64,000 bases of DNA from Thinopyrum elongatum (GCA_011799875.1 CM022303.1:69066870-69130869); one strand, 5' to 3'; counted from the stretch's first letter, positions 22,507 through 34,650 are shown. The notes: generated by a model from the sequence alone, not told the origin. Program-made: numbers and translations.

Positions 22507-22652
22507 GGTGGTGCAACTCCCACACAACTAACAGTATAGGATTAAACATCAGTCCCACTCACACCACACACACAGCCATGCATGAATGGGCCATGAGAAT
22601 TTCAGATTTTAGTTGGGCTTTCGGCAAAAATCCTACTAGCAAAACTCCAACA

Positions 22653-23209
22653 ATCCAGAACAAAGTCTCATTGGCACATCTCATCATTTGGTTCCAAAAA
22701 CATTGTTTATATACCGGTGCTTAGTGGAGACTATTAAGTTGAATTTGTACTTAGAACTTTATGCTACACTAGATCACAACTTGAATAGTTGACTATGCCT
22801 TGAACTACAAGTTTTCTGTGGGACTAGTTTCACACAATGTCTTGACCGATACTGGGCTGCCGCAAGGATTCCCCGTGGGTGGACCGTATGCGTCATACTC
22901 CAGGGCCTTTCATGAATTTATCAGAGAGCACCCAATTCTCACAGACTGCGACGTTTAACCATCAAATTCATATAGGTGCATTCCTCAGGAGATGCTCTGC
23001 AGGACAACCTCTCTACTTACACAAATAAGCCATTTGGAACACATTAAGATAAGTATCAACCTGCCATGCAGATCAGGAGAGTATTGTATCTTCACGGAGT
23101 GGGATAATTAATATAGTGATACTCTCCTCCCAGCTGACCAACAGCTTGTCTCCCATTTCTACTTCACAGGATCTCCAATCACATAGAATAGGTTACCACT
23201 GTGGACAAC
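22653..23209 (-). other. 3' untranslated region of copia
   Basis: About 560 bp lie between the RNase H end and the LTR. The minus strand shows no open frame. The bases next to the LTR are not clearly purine-rich, so the polypurine tract is not recognised. Confidence 0.45.
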
Positions 23210-26200
23210 TCATACGGTGGGTCTCAAACCCATCCCCATCGATGCATTATCAATCACATTTCGTGATAAACCCTTTATGAAGGGATCTGCCAAGTTTTTA
23301 GACGTATGGATATAATCCGACGTAATAACTCCGAAGTTCTTCAATTTTCTGACAGATTTTAATCTCCTATTCACATGCCTTGCGGACTTCACATTATCGT
23401 TAGAATTGTTTATCTTGACGATCACAGTTTGATTATCACATTTCATCATAATAGCGGGTATTGGTTTCTCAACCATAGGTAAGTCCATCAAGAGCTGACG
23501 AAGCCAATCTGCTTCAAAAGTGGCCGTGTCTAATGTCGTAAGTTCTGCTTCCATAGTTGACCTCGTTAAGATGGTCTAGTTGCAAGACTTCCAGGAAACA
23601 GCGCCACCACCAAGTGTAAAAACATAACCACTCGTGGCCTTAAACTCATCAGATCTGATATCCCGTTTGAGTCACTATAATCCTCCAGTACCCTTGGGTA
23701 CCCGGTGTAGTGAATCCCATAGCTTGTCGTGCCTTTCAAATAGCGCATAACTCTCTCAAGCGCACGCCAATGATCATCTCCCGGCTTTAACACAAACCGG
23801 CTCAGGTCGCTCATAGCAAATGAGATGTCAGGCTTCGTGGAACTCGCCAAGTACATAAGCGAGCCAACAATGTGAGAATACCTCAGTTGATCTCTAGCAA
23901 CTCGTCGATTCTTTCGAAGCAACACACTTGCATCATATGGAGTTGGAGAAGGCTTGCAATCGCTATACTCGAAACGACTCAAGATCTCTTCCACATAGTG
24001 AGATTTAAGCAGGGTAATCTCACCATTCTCATCTCTCAACAACTTGATGTTCAGAATGACAACAGCTACTCCTAGATCCTTCATCTCAAAACAACGAGAT
24101 AATAAATCCTTAACCTCCTTAATCAAATCAAGATTGGTTCCGAAGATCAGTATGTCATCGACTTACACACAAAGAGTAACTCCTTCGCCCTCGCCATAGC
24201 GATAGTACACACACTTGTCAGGTTCGTTTACAACAAAGCTTGCCGCAGTTAATATTCTTTCGAACTTCTCATGCCACTGCTTAGGAGCTTGTTTAAGGCC
24301 ATATAAAGACTTTAATAATTTGTACACCTTTCCTTCCTGACCAGGTACTACAAAACCATCTGGCTGATCCATGTAAATTTCCTCGTTCAACTCCCATTGA
24401 GGAAAGCTGTCTTAACGTCCATTTGATGAATGAGAAGACCGTGTAAGGTAGCCAGTGATAGTAGCACCCAAATAGTGCTCGTCAGTCTAGCTACAGGTGA
24501 GTAAGTATCAAAGAAGTCATCACATTCTTTCTGGGTATAACCCTTGGCCACAAGTCGTGCCTTGTAATTTTCAATTGTACCATCAGGTTTGAGCTTTTTC
24601 TTGAACACCCACTTACATCCTATAGGTTTACACCCATAAGGACGATCTGTGATTTCCCAGGTTCCGTTAGCTAAGATGGAATCTATCTCGCAGCGGACAA
24701 CTTCCTTCCAGTAGTCAGCATGAGAAGATGCATAGGCTTATGAAATAGTCCTGGGTGTGTCATCCACGAAGTACACAATGAAATCATCACCAAAGGACAT
24801 TGTAGTCCTTTGTCTCTTACTCCTTACAGGAGCTTCACTGTCATCCTCCACACAATTCTCAACATGTTCCCATCGCAATGGTGGCTTCAGGAATTACAGC
24901 AAATTCCTGACTAGGTAGAATAGGTATCTCCTGATTTGATGAGCTAGGCATATCCTTCATAGGAAATATGTCCTCAAAGAAAGTCACATCATTCGACTCC
25001 ATAATTGTACCAACATGCATGTCAGGTACCTCAAATTTTTTTATCAGAAATCTATAGCCAATGATATGAAAAGCATAGCCCAGAAGAACACAATCCACGG
25101 ATTTTGGTCCTAGCTTGCGCTTCTTGGGAATCGGTATATTGACTTACGCCAAACAACCCCAAGTACATAGGTGAGATAGTTTCAAAATTTTCCTTTCCCA
25201 TTCCTCAAATGGATTCATGGTCTTATGCTTTGTGGGAACTCGGTTTAGGACATGACTTGCAGTCAATAGCGCCTCCCCCCACCATGCCTTGGAGAGACCC
25301 GATGTGTCTAACATGGTGTTAACCAAAATCAGTTGGAGTTCGGTTCTTTCTTTCGGCCACCCCATTTGACCGAGGTGAGTAGGGAGGCGTCCTCTCATGG
25401 ATTATACCATGTTCCGCACAATACAAATCAAATTCATTGAAAAAATACACTCCAACACGATCAGACCTAAGCCGTTTAATTTTCCGAGTTGGTTCTCTGC
25501 TTCAGCTCTATAGTTTTTGAAGAAATTTAAAGCCTCATCTTTTGATTTCAGAAGGTACACATAACAGTATCTAGTAAAATCATCAATCAACATCATGAAG
25601 TATTTCTTTCCACCTTTTGTCAACACGCCATTCATTTCACAAAGATCAGAATTTATAAGCTCTAGTGGCGCCAAGTCTCTTACCTTTGCAGTCTTATGGG
25701 ACTTGCGAGGTTGCTTAGCTTGTACACACACTTGGCACTTGGAGCCCTTGACAATAGTGAATTTCAGAATTAAACTCATATTGGCTAGGCGCGTCGTGCA
25801 ACCAAAGTTAATATGACAAAGCCGTGAATGCCAAATATTAGACTCATTATCGTGGCAAACATGATTAATAACTTTAGTGCAAATATCTGACAAAGATAGG
25901 CGAAACAAGCCTCCACACTCATAGCCTTTTCCAGCAAATTGTCCATACTTGGAGATTACAACTTTATTGGACTCAAAAACCAACTTAAAACCATCTCGAC
26001 ATAAACGGGAACCGCTGACGAGATTCTTATTGACGGAGGGCACACGATGGACGTTCTTCATGCACACGATCTTCCCCGAAGTAAACTTCAGATCAATCGT
26101 AGCAACGCCACGAACAGTAGCATGTGACCCATTACTCATCAGCATGGTTGAGTCCCTGTGACCTGATTAGAAGAAAACATGGAGGCATCAGCACAAACAT

Positions 26201-26220
26201 GTACATTGGCACCGGTGTCA
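23210..26220 (-). pseudogene. Copia pol: protease, integrase, RT and RNase H
   Basis: Read from right to left. The protease has IDTGANVHVCADASMF near 26215-26170, then stops. The GAG-pre-integrase and integrase zinc finger show HSRLCHINFG and CQVCVQAKQPRKSHK. The integrase core follows (LINSDLCEMNG, LIDDFTRYCYVYLLKSKDEA). RT has KARLVAKGYTQKE, DVKTAFLNG, YMDQPDGFV and a mutated catalytic box in which the Tyr codon of YVDD is TAA (24163-24165). RNase H has MKCDNQTVIV and HTSKNLADPFIKGL and ends at 23210. At least five frame breaks or stops interrupt it. Each enzyme would act in copying and inserting the element; none is likely functional. Confidence 0.85.
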
Positions 26221-26221
26221 A

Positions 26222-27172
26222 TCAGCCAATCAAGAGTATGACATACTGAAAGGATGGTTGGAAAAATACCATACCCAGATTCCTTCGTATCAGTATCCCC
26301 GATGACAGCATTAGTGGACTTGCCGCTGTTCTCAAGTTTGCGCTCCTCAAAGCGGTATTAGGACATCTTGGAGCACAGTGATTAGGATCACCGTAGACAT
26401 GGCATAGTCCCTTCCCTTTCTTCTGAAAATTCTTCTTGAAGTTGGTAGAATGTGACCACTTGTTCTTTGCATCAAACTTGCCTTTGCCCTGAGACTTGTT
26501 CTTGTTTTTGAACTTATTGGGCTGATAGATCTTCTTCTGTACCACGTGGGCACTTGAAGCTCGCTTGCCAACTCGAGCACGTGTGTCTTTTGCTCTCGCC
26601 TTCTCTTTGACACCAAGAGTGCTAATGAGATCCGAAACGGAAAACTCATGTCTCTTGTGTTTCATAGAAGTAGCAAAATTGCTCCACGAAGATGGAAGCT
26701 TGGCAATGATGCCTCCGGCAACACACACTTAAAGTACTCTAGTTCCTTAGCGAGTGACTATATCTCATGAGCCTGCTGTACCACAGAGTGCTCATCAGTC
26801 ATCTTGTAGTCATAGAATTGCTCCATGACGTACAACTCGCTGCCAGCGTCCGAGGCCCCAAACTTGGCCTCTAGTGCAGCCCACATGTCCTTGCCGTTGT
26901 CAAACAACATATACGAATCCACTGTGGAATCGTCAAGAACACTCAGAAGGGAGCCCTTGAAGAGGGTATTGATCTTCTCAAAAGCTTCCTGCTGTGCAGG
27001 ATTAAGATCACCCTCAGGCTTGCCCTTAGTGGCGTCATAGCAGTACATGGTATGAAACCAGTAAACTGCTCTTGTGCGCCACCTCTTATATTGCAACCCC
27101 TTGAAGGTAGGTGGCTTCAAATGCGCAACAAAACCACTCAGAGTAAATTGCCTATAATCAGGTTTTTGGATT
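26222..27172 (-). pseudogene. Copia gag, broken
   Basis: The minus strand carries the gag signature FVAHLKPPTFKGLQYKRW and WFHTMYCYDATKGKPEG in the upstream frame (to 26758). After a frame change it continues AKLPSSWSNFATSMKHKRHE. The nucleocapsid knuckle reads CHVYGDPNHCAPRC, with Tyr where the second zinc-binding Cys should be. The leader between LTR and gag is only a few tens of bases and lacks a recognisable Met-tRNA binding site, so part of the 5' region may be deleted. Confidence 0.8.
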
Positions 27173-27277
27173 GTTGAATATATGAGCAAATTACTACGAG
27201 ATTTAATCCGAATAAATAGTAAATAAATCATGACAAGAGTAACATGGATTGAACTAATCATGCAGACTAGAAAAGTA
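27173..27277 (-). repeat. Right (5') LTR of copia, truncated
   Basis: The segment starts TGTTGAATATATGAGC, matching 20086 for about 75 bases with a few differences, then differs. It is cut at 27277 by the CACTA terminus. The last three bases before CACTA (gta, 27275-27277) would be the CACTA target duplication. Confidence 0.55.
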
Positions 27278-27560
27278 CACTAGTAGAAAACAGGCCTTTC
27301 GTCCATAGCATTAGTCCCGGTCGTATTTCGAACCCGGATTAATGGTACCATTAGTCCCAGTTCCAAAGGCTAGTCATTAGTCCCGGTTCATTTGGTACCT
27401 ATAGTCCCCGTTTGAGATACAAACCAGGATTAAAGGGGTGTTAGCAGGCTGGTGTCAGTCTGGGGCCCCCACGATCACCTTTAGTCCCGGTTTGTATCTC
27501 AAACCGGGACTATAGGTTGACCTTTAGTCTCGGTTTGTATAACCAACCGGGACTAAAGAT
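27278..27560 (+). repeat. CACTA 1 terminal and subterminal repeats
   Basis: The terminus CACTAGTAGAAAAC is followed by at least six copies, in both orientations, of a motif like tagtcccggtt / aaccgggactaaag within 280 bp. In En/Spm-type elements such subterminal repeats bind the element's DNA-binding protein (established for maize Spm); binding here is inference. Confidence 0.85.
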
Positions 27561-27565
27561 GTCCC

Positions 27566-27573
27566 TATATAAA
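27566..27573 (+). promoter_or_regulatory. TATA box before TNP2 gene
   Basis: TATATAAA directly follows the subterminal repeats and precedes the transposase region. The transcript leader after it is pyrimidine-rich. It is a plausible promoter for the transposase gene. Confidence 0.6.
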
Positions 27574-28205
27574 CCCTTCATCCAGCCCGAGCTCATTCTC
27601 TCTGTTTTTCCCCTTCCTCTCCTCTGTTCTCCCCCTTGCTTGAGCTCAACTCCATTTTTGTCAAAGATTTGTCAAGATTTGAAGGCACCCCATCTATCCA
27701 AGTGTTCACAAAGGTTATCAACTTTGTCTTTTCATCTCTCATTGCTAGATTAGCTCATGCAATGCTCTATAAGTATAGTGATTTGTGGGTTTTAGTTTGG
27801 GAGTAATTATGCGGGAGTTTATTTGATTTATATTCAATTTGAGCTCAAATTAACTTCTTAGTTTGCATATTTGTAGGTGTGGTTTACCTAGTCTAGTGCC
27901 TTCCCGTCCTCACCGTCATTGATCACCCACATCGTCCGGTCGCCGGCACCACCTAGCTAGCTTGGTGAGGCTCTTATCCTTTTTGTGAAAAAAAATCTTA
28001 TTTGTATGATTAAGATAGTTGAGATAGTTGCTTGTATAATTTTCTAACTTGTATGATTCTTTGTTATACAGAGTTCCATGGTTTTGATATCCGTCCCCGT
28101 CGGCCCTCGTCCGGTTTATGATTCGGATGTGGTATATATATTCTCTTTTGTAACTATTTGTTGCATTTTGTGTTTATGACAATTATGCCCATCAAGTTGA
28201 CATAG

Positions 28206-30895
28206 ATATTTCCCGACAGTACGTTCGAAGCAAAGAAGGCCGTCTGCCCTCTAGGATTAGAGGTGCAGAAGATACATGCCTACCCTAATGACTGCATCCT
28301 CTACCGCGATGAGGAGTACGAGAATTTAATGCATGCCTGGTATGCGGTGCATTGTGCTATAAGATCAGCCCCGATGACCCTGGTGACGATGTTGAGGGCA
28401 AGCGTCCCAGGAAGAGGATTCCTGCCAAGGTGATGTTTGTATGCTCCGATAATAGCACGGTTGAAACAGTTGTTCCAAAACAAAGAGCATGCCAAGTTGA
28501 TGCAATGGCACAAACAAGACCGTAAGAAAGATGGGAAGTTGAGAGTACCCGCTGACGGGTCGCAGTGGAGAAAAATCGAGAGAAAGTGGCGGGACTTTGC
28601 AGATGATGCAAGGAACGTATGGTTTTGTTTAAGTGTAGATGGCATTAATCCTTTTGGGGAGCAGAGCAGCAATCATAGCACCTAGCCTGGGACTCTATGT
28701 ATCTATAACCTTCATCCTTGGTTGTGCATGAAGCGGAAGTTGATGTGTACCTAAGGCCATTAGTTGAAGAACTTTTACAGCTGTGGGACATAAAAGGTGT
28801 ACTTGTGTGCGATGAGCACAAACAGCAGGAATTTGACCTACGTGCGTTGCTGTTTGTAACCATCAATGATTGGCCTGCTCTAAGTAACCTTTCAGGACAA
28901 ACAAACAAGGGGTACCACGCATGCACGCACTGTTTAGATGATACCGAAAGTATATATTTGGATAAATGTAAGAAGAATGTGTACCTGGGACATCGTCGAT
29001 TTCTTCCGATCAAGCATCTATTACGAAAGAAAGGCAAGCATTTCAATGGTGAGGCAGAGCACCGGAAGAAGCCTCGCCACCGTACTAGTGATGATATACT
29101 TGATATGGTCAAGGATTTAAAAGTAATCTTTGGAAAGGGTCCTCGCGGACAATCTGTTCCGAATGACGCTGATGGACACGCACCCATGTGGGAGAAGAAA
29201 TCTATATTTTGGGACCTACCCTATTGGAAAGACCTAGAGGTCCGCTCTACAATCGACGTGACACACGGGATGAAGAATCTTTGCGTGAACCTGCTAGGCT
29301 TCTTGGGCGAGTATGGGAAGACAAAAGATACACCGGAGGCACGGGAGGACCAGCAACGTATGCACGAAAAAGACGACATGCATCCAAAGCAGTATCAAGG
29401 TTCTGCCAGCTACGCTCTTACCAAAGAAGAGAAGGAAATCTTCTTTGAATGCATGCTTAGTATGAAGGTCCCATCTGGCTTCTCGTCGAATATAAAGGTA
29501 ATAATAAATATGGCAGAGAAAAAGTTCCAGAACCTAAAGTCTCAAGACTGCCACGTGATTATGACGCAACTGCTTCCGGTTGCATTGAGGAGCTTCTACC
29601 GGAAAATGTTCGATTAGCCATTGTGAAGCTATGTGCATTCCTCAATGCAATCTCTCAGAAGGTAATAGATCTAGAAATCCTACCAAGGTTACAGAATGAT
29701 TTGGTGCAATGTCTTGTCAGTTTTGAGATGGTGCTCCCACCATCCTTCTTCAATATCATGACGCACGTCCTAGTTCACCTAGTCAAAGAGATTGCCATTC
29801 TGGGTCCTGTATTTCTACACAATATGTTCCCCTATGAGAGGTTCATGGGAGTCTTAAAGAAATATGCTCATAACCGTGCTAGGCCAGAAGGAAGCATCTC
29901 CAAGGGCCATGAAACAGAGGAGGTCATTGAGTTTTGTGTTGACTTTATTCCTGACATGAAGGCGATTGGTGTTCCCGAATCGTGGCATGAGGGCAGACTG
30001 GGTGGAAAAGGCACGCTAGGGAAGATTCAGTAATATGCCATGGCGGGCATTCTTGGGCGCAAGCACACTACACAGTTCTATAAAATTCCATCTTGGTGGC
30101 TCCGTATATTGAGGAACACCTGGATAGTGTATGCTCCAAGAACCCAGAGCAGTCTGAGCCCTGGATAAAACGTACACACATGAAGTCATTCGGCGGTTGG
30201 TTGCAAACACGTCTCAAGCATGACGACAGTGTTGGAGATGAGCTGTACTTGCTGGCCAAGTTACCATCTTCGACTATATCGACTTTCAAAGGGTACGAGA
30301 TAAATGGGAATACATTTTACACGATCGCCCAAGATAAAAAGAGCATCGACCAAAACAGTGGTGTCCGCTTTGATGCAGCAAACACCAATAGGCCAAATGA
30401 CACATATTATGGTTACATAAAGGAGATATGGGAACTTGACTATGGACGTGATTTGAAGGTCCCTTTGTTTCGGTGCAAATGGGTCAATCTGACAGGAGGC
30501 GGGGTAAAGCTTGACCCGCGGTTCGGAATGACAACAATGGATCTCAACAATCTTGGGTACATAGATGAACCATTCGTCCTAGCCAATGATGTGGCGCAGG
30601 TTTTCTATGTGCAGGACATGTCTACCAAGCTGAAAAAAAGGAAAGATAAGGAAGCAAACACATCATATGGTGAGCCAAAGCGCCACATAGTTATTTCAGG
30701 GAAAAGATCATCGTGGGAGTGGAGGACAAGACAGACATGTCAGAAGATTATGAAAAGTTTCATGAAATTCCTCCCTTCACAGTGAAGACTGACACAAGCT
30801 TCCTGTTAAATGATGAAGATTGTCCATGGTTATGGCACAAAGAGACACACGCGAAGAAAAAGTTTTATACCCCAAGATCTCACTCTGGGATGTGA
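28206..30895 (+). pseudogene. CACTA 1 TNP2-like transposase, broken
   Basis: An early segment encodes EAKKAVCPLGLEVQKIHAC and KLMQWHKQDRKKDGKLRVPADG-like text in shifting frames (28220-28690). The Transposase_21 core is open from 28718 to 29617 (VYLRPLVEELLQLW, YHACTHC, WDLPYWKDLEVRSTIDVTH). The DUF4218 part follows at 29623-30033 (HMFPYERFMGVLKKY-like). The DUF4216 part is at 30390-30640 (LKVPLFRCKWV, FVLANDVAQVFYVQDM). There are stops after 28683, 29617 and 30033 and a deletion near 28731. The enzyme would cut and join CACTA ends in the nucleus. No full protein can be made. Confidence 0.85.
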
Positions 30896-30945
30896 TCGGC
30901 TTCACCGTCATCACTTTCTTCTCTAGTGAGTAGCTGAGATATATA

Positions 30946-32590
30946 GGCCAGTTTGTACACGAAGTGCATCCAGTTTTTACCGTAACCATCTCAACTTTTT
31001 AGCACATGCTATGTGTGTGTAATGATGATACCATGCCAAGTTTCAACCTTTTCAGAGTTCATTTGTAGTGCTTTTCAATTTCAGGGTCATTTAGCTCAAA
31101 AAAATCATTAAAAGCACGAAAAATATCAAATGAAGTTAGAAGTGGTTGAACTTTGAGGATGTGTCTTTGAATGGTGCATATTGAATGCACAAAAATTATG
31201 GAGTTGAAATAAGTTAAAAAAATGAATTGCCTTTGTAACACATGAGTTTTCGTCCGAAACCCTCATACTTCGAAGGAGATGGTCCAGTTTGTACACGAAG
31301 TGCATCCAGTTTTTACCGTAACCATCTCAACTTTTTAGCACATGCTATGTGTGTGTAGTGATGATATCATGCCAAGTTTCAACCTTTTCAGAATTCATTT
31401 GTAGTGCTTTTCAATTTCAGGGTCATTTAGCTCAAAAAAATCATTAAAACATGAAAAAAATAGCAAATGAAGTTAGAAATGGTTGAAATTTGGGGATGTG
31501 TCTTTGAATGGTGCATATTGAATGCAGAAAAAGTCCGGAGTTGAAATAAGTTTAAAAAAATGAAATGCCTTTTGTAACAGATGAGTTTTCGTCCGAAACC
31601 CTCATACTTCGAAGAAGATGGTCCAGTTTGTACACGGAGTGCATCCAGTTTTTACCGTAACCATCTCAACTTTTTAGCACATGCTTTGTGTGTGTAATGA
31701 TGATACCATGTCAAGTTTCAACCTTTCCAGAATTCATTTGTAGTGCTCTTCAATTTCAGGGCCATTTAGCTGGAAAAAATCATTAAATACATGAAAAATA
31801 GCAAATGAAGTTAGAAATGGTTGAAATTTGAGGATGTGTCTTTGAATTGTGCATATTGAATGCACAAAAAGTCTGGAGTTGAAATAAGTTTAAAAAAATG
31901 AAATATGGTTGTAATAGATGAGTTTTCGTCTGAAACCCTCATACTTCAAAGGAGATGGTCCAGTACTGTACACGAAGTGCGTCCAGTTTTTGCTGTAACC
32001 CTCTCAACTTTTTAGCACATGCTATGTGTGTGTAATGACGATACCATGCGAAGTGTCAACCTTTTCAGAATTCATTTGTAGTGCTTTTCAATTTCAGGGT
32101 CATTTAGCTCAAGAAAAGCATGAAAAATAGCAAATGAAGTTAAAAATGTTTGAAATTTGAGGATGTGTCTTTGAATGGTGCATATTCAATGCACAAAAAG
32201 TCTGGAGTTGAAATAAGTTTAAAAGATGAAATGCCTTTGTAACAGATGAGTTTTCGTCCGAAACCCTCAAACTTCGAAGGAGATGGTCCAGTTTGTACAC
32301 GAAGTGCGTCCAGTTTTTGCCGTAACCCTCTCAACTTTTTAGCACATGCTATGTGTGTGAAATCATGATACCATGCCAACTTTCAACCTTTTCAGAATTT
32401 ATTTGAAGTGCTTTTCAATTTCAGGGTCATTTAGCTCAAAAAATTCATTAAATGCATGAAAAATAGCAAATGAAGTTAGAAATGGTTGAAATTTGAGGAT
32501 GTGTTTTTGAATGGTTCATATTGCATGCACAAAAAGTTTGGAGTTGAAAGAAGTTTAAACAAATGAAATGCCTTTGTAACAGATTAGTTT
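30946..32590 (+). repeat. Minisatellite, five copies of about 335 bp
   Basis: Copies begin with ggtccagtttgtacacgaag or close variants at 30946, 31281, 31620, 31957 and 32285. Spacings are 335, 339, 337 and 328 bp. Each contains cttttcaatttcagggtcat and ends near tttcgtccgaaaccctcat; the last copy is cut before that end. It lies directly after the transposase gene. No coding frame is conserved among copies. Confidence 0.92.
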
Positions 32591-32940
32591 TCCATTAAAA
32601 CAGAATTTGTTTTTATTTAAAACACCCATTTAAAATAACCTAAAAATTACCAAATTGAATATAATGATAAAACACACTAATACTAAACAGTAGGAAAAAG
32701 AATCACTCAAAATTCTATTTTTAAAGTAAAGTTATTCACAAACTAGTGATTCACGCAAATTTCAAAGAATTCAAATTTGAACTATTTAAATTTGAAAACT
32801 ACCAGCACTAGTGAAAAGTTTATAATTTTAGTGACCTAAAGCAAAAAGATTCACTCAAAAACTCTAAATATTGCCTGTTAATTAGTAGAAACAAAAGTAA
32901 AAAAATAAAGCAAAAAAGAAAAAAAGAAAACATCAAAAAC
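32591..32940. other. AT-rich spacer within CACTA 1
   Basis: About 350 bp rich in A and T with short A runs and tttaaaat-like motifs. No ORF or repeat pattern is recognised. Confidence 0.5.
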
Positions 32941-33125
32941 ACCTATAGTCCCGGTTGCCACCACCAACCGGGACTAAAGGTCCTTCTCCTGCCCGCCGCC
33001 CACCACTGACCTATAGTCCCGGTTGGTGGTGGCAACCGGGACCAAAAGTTGGACCTATAGTCCCAGTGCGTGGCACCAACCGGGACTATAGACCCTATAG
33101 TCCCGGTTGGTGCCAAGAGCCAGGA
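32941..33125 (+). repeat. Internal block of CACTA subterminal-type repeats
   Basis: Within 180 bp the motif ctatagtcccggttg and its inverse occur at least five times, in pairs such as cggttgccaccaccaaccg. This is the same motif class as in the left terminus but lies 5.7 kb inside. A TATA-like site and a leader-like stretch follow. It may be a second regulatory block for the downstream gene, or the remains of another CACTA end whose CACTA terminus is lost. Confidence 0.75.
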
Positions 33126-33140
33126 CTATTGGTCCCACGG

Positions 33141-33148
33141 TATTTAAA
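33141..33148 (+). promoter_or_regulatory. TATA-like site before CACTA second gene
   Basis: TATTTAAA follows the internal subterminal-type repeats by a few bases and is followed by a cttctccc-rich leader. The layout mirrors that in front of the TNP2 gene. Confidence 0.5.
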
Positions 33149-33189
33149 TCGAGTGCTCCTTCTCCCCCAAATCCTTCCTCTCCATCTCG

Positions 33190-33590
33190 CCCGGGACCAC
33201 ACTCTCTCCTTCGACGCGTCCGCTCCGCCGCCCATGCCTCCTCCCCGACGCGCCGCCGCCGGCCTTCACGCGCCGCCAGAGCACGCCGGCCACCCACGCC
33301 TCCTCCCCGACACCGCCCATGCCTCCTCCCCGACGACGCCGCCCGCGCCTCCTCCCCGACGACGCCGCCCGTGCCTCGTCCTCCCCGACGCCGCCCGCGC
33401 CGGCTGCCCCGTCGACGCTGCCCTCTCCTCCTCCCCGACGCCACCCGCGCCTCCTCATAGACGGCGCCCGCGCCGGCCGCCCCGTCGATGCCGCCCGGGC
33501 CCTCCTCCCCGATCGAGTCTCGCCGCCGGCCTCGACCTCGCCGTCGCCTACCTCGCCCGCTGTGAGCTCGCCGCCCCCTCGAACTCTAGC
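33190..33590. repeat. GC-rich imperfect tandem repeats
   Basis: Many imperfect copies of cctcctccccgacgccgccc give long open frames on both strands rich in Pro, Arg and Ala or in Gly and Arg. These frames come from base composition. The stretch could be a first exon of the second CACTA gene, but I see no conserved domain. Confidence 0.65.
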
Positions 33591-34046
33591 AATTTTTTTT
33601 CACTACATGTTTTAATTAGATGTTTAATTAATTAGTATATATGTATATGTAGATGAACGGTGGAATTTGCATAGATTGTTTCTTTTTCACTGGCTATTTT
33701 TTTTCTGTTTTTTAGTTTTTTATACTTTTAATGTTGTATCATAGTATAGAAAAAAATTGCATAGAAAAAAGTTGCATAGGAAAAAGTTGACCATATATAT
33801 GTATAGTATAGAAATAATTTGCGTAGAAAAAAGTTGCATACAAAAAAGTTGACCATGTATTAAAAATATTTTAATGTTGTATCTTAAAAATATTTGCAAA
33901 CGTTTGTCATGTATTTGCAAAATCAAGTGAACAAGAATTGCAAAAATCATAATCAAGCATTTAAAAAATATTAAATTTGCATAGAAACATTTTTGGCGTC
34001 GACGATGCCCGGCCCGCATCCTCGTCGTTGACTCAGTGGCAACAAC
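33591..34046. other. AT-rich intron-like stretch
   Basis: AT-rich sequence with repeated agaaaaaagttgcata-type motifs at 33745-33850. No ORF is recognised. It separates the GC-rich block from the next exon-like piece. Confidence 0.4.
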
Positions 34047-34430
34047 ATGCTTGAGAGGCGCCATGTCCGGGACTGGGCTCCGCCGAGCTGGCACTGGGGG
34101 GTGCTACCTTCCAGGGCGCGCAGCTTGGTAAGGAACCGGGCTCCCATCGTCGACCCGGAGCTTCTTTGGTGGCGGTCGCGTGGCCCACTATCGGTGCAGA
34201 GGGAGGCGGCCCAGAGGAGGTGGTACATCGCCATGTCAGGGAGGAGGATGAGCACGTCCGTCGCTACATGGTTGCGTTGGACGTCAGGTGCTCCAATACC
34301 TGGCAGGTTCTTCAGGGATCTCACCCGAACTATGATCATGTGATGGTTCCTTCTCTTTGGGTGTCCACCGCTCGCGCCTCAGGAACCGCGAGTGAACTAG
34401 ATTATTCGATAATATTCGATCTGTATTAGC
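34047..34430 (+). pseudogene. Exon-like fragment upstream of CACTA second gene
   Basis: A plus frame reads MLERRHVRDWAPPSWHWGVL and LVRNRAPIVDPELLWWRSRG, then changes frame to YDHVMVPSLWVSTARASG. The composition looks like real coding sequence with a frameshift. I do not recognise a domain. Its place before the Transposase_24-type exons suggests an upstream exon of that gene or a captured host exon. Confidence 0.4.
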
Positions 34431-34650
34431 TAGTGATGTTATGTGATAATATTTGAGATGTATTAGTGATAATATTTGAGATGTATTCGAGATTATATTC
34501 GATAATATTCGATGATGCATTAACTAGACTATTCAAGATGTATTAGTGATTATATTCAAGATATATTCGAGATTATATTCGATAATATTCGATATGCATT
34601 TTAATTTGAATACTAAATTGTTTTATCTTTCTTCTGGACTAGTTAAGCTA
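34431..34650. repeat. Short tandem AT-rich repeats
   Basis: Imperfect repeats of gataatattcgagatgtatt over about 170 bp, from 34400 to 34600. They look like an expanded intron. Confidence 0.6.

Larger units (their letters stand above)
20086..22652 (-). repeat. Left (3') LTR of copia, with internal insertions
   Basis: The plus strand starts TGTTGAATATATGAGC and ends AAAACTCCAACA, so on the minus strand it reads TG to CA. A TTATAA core at 22501-22506 fits a promoter in the minus direction about 150 bp into the LTR. Without the 584-bp hAT MITE and its 8-bp duplication the LTR is about 1975 bp. It contains a diverged direct repeat (20585-20784 and 21965-22160) and GC-rich stretches whose small ORFs I cannot assign. 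The LTR limits are inferred from ends and a short match to the right LTR. Confidence 0.55.
20086..27277 (-). mobile_element. Ty1/copia retrotransposon, interrupted
   Basis: Gag, protease, integrase, RT and RNase H are read on the minus strand from about 27150 down to 23210. The left (3') LTR is inferred at 20086-22652. The right (5') LTR starts at 27173 with the same TGTTGAATATATGAGC seen at 20086 and is cut at 27277 by the CACTA element. The two LTR starts match for about 75 bases, then diverge. Many stops and frameshifts make it inactive. The gene order protease, integrase, RT, RNase H is diagnostic of copia; the lineage was not determined. Confidence 0.75.

Noticed and set aside
30946..32590. 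CRISPR-like array
   Set aside because: Repeats are 335 bp, contiguous, without spacers, in a plant transposon; it is a minisatellite.
33055..33635. Overlapping Pro/Arg/Ala-rich and Gly/Arg-rich ORFs on both strands
   Set aside because: They come from imperfect GC-rich tandem repeats; composition rather than coding explains the open frames.
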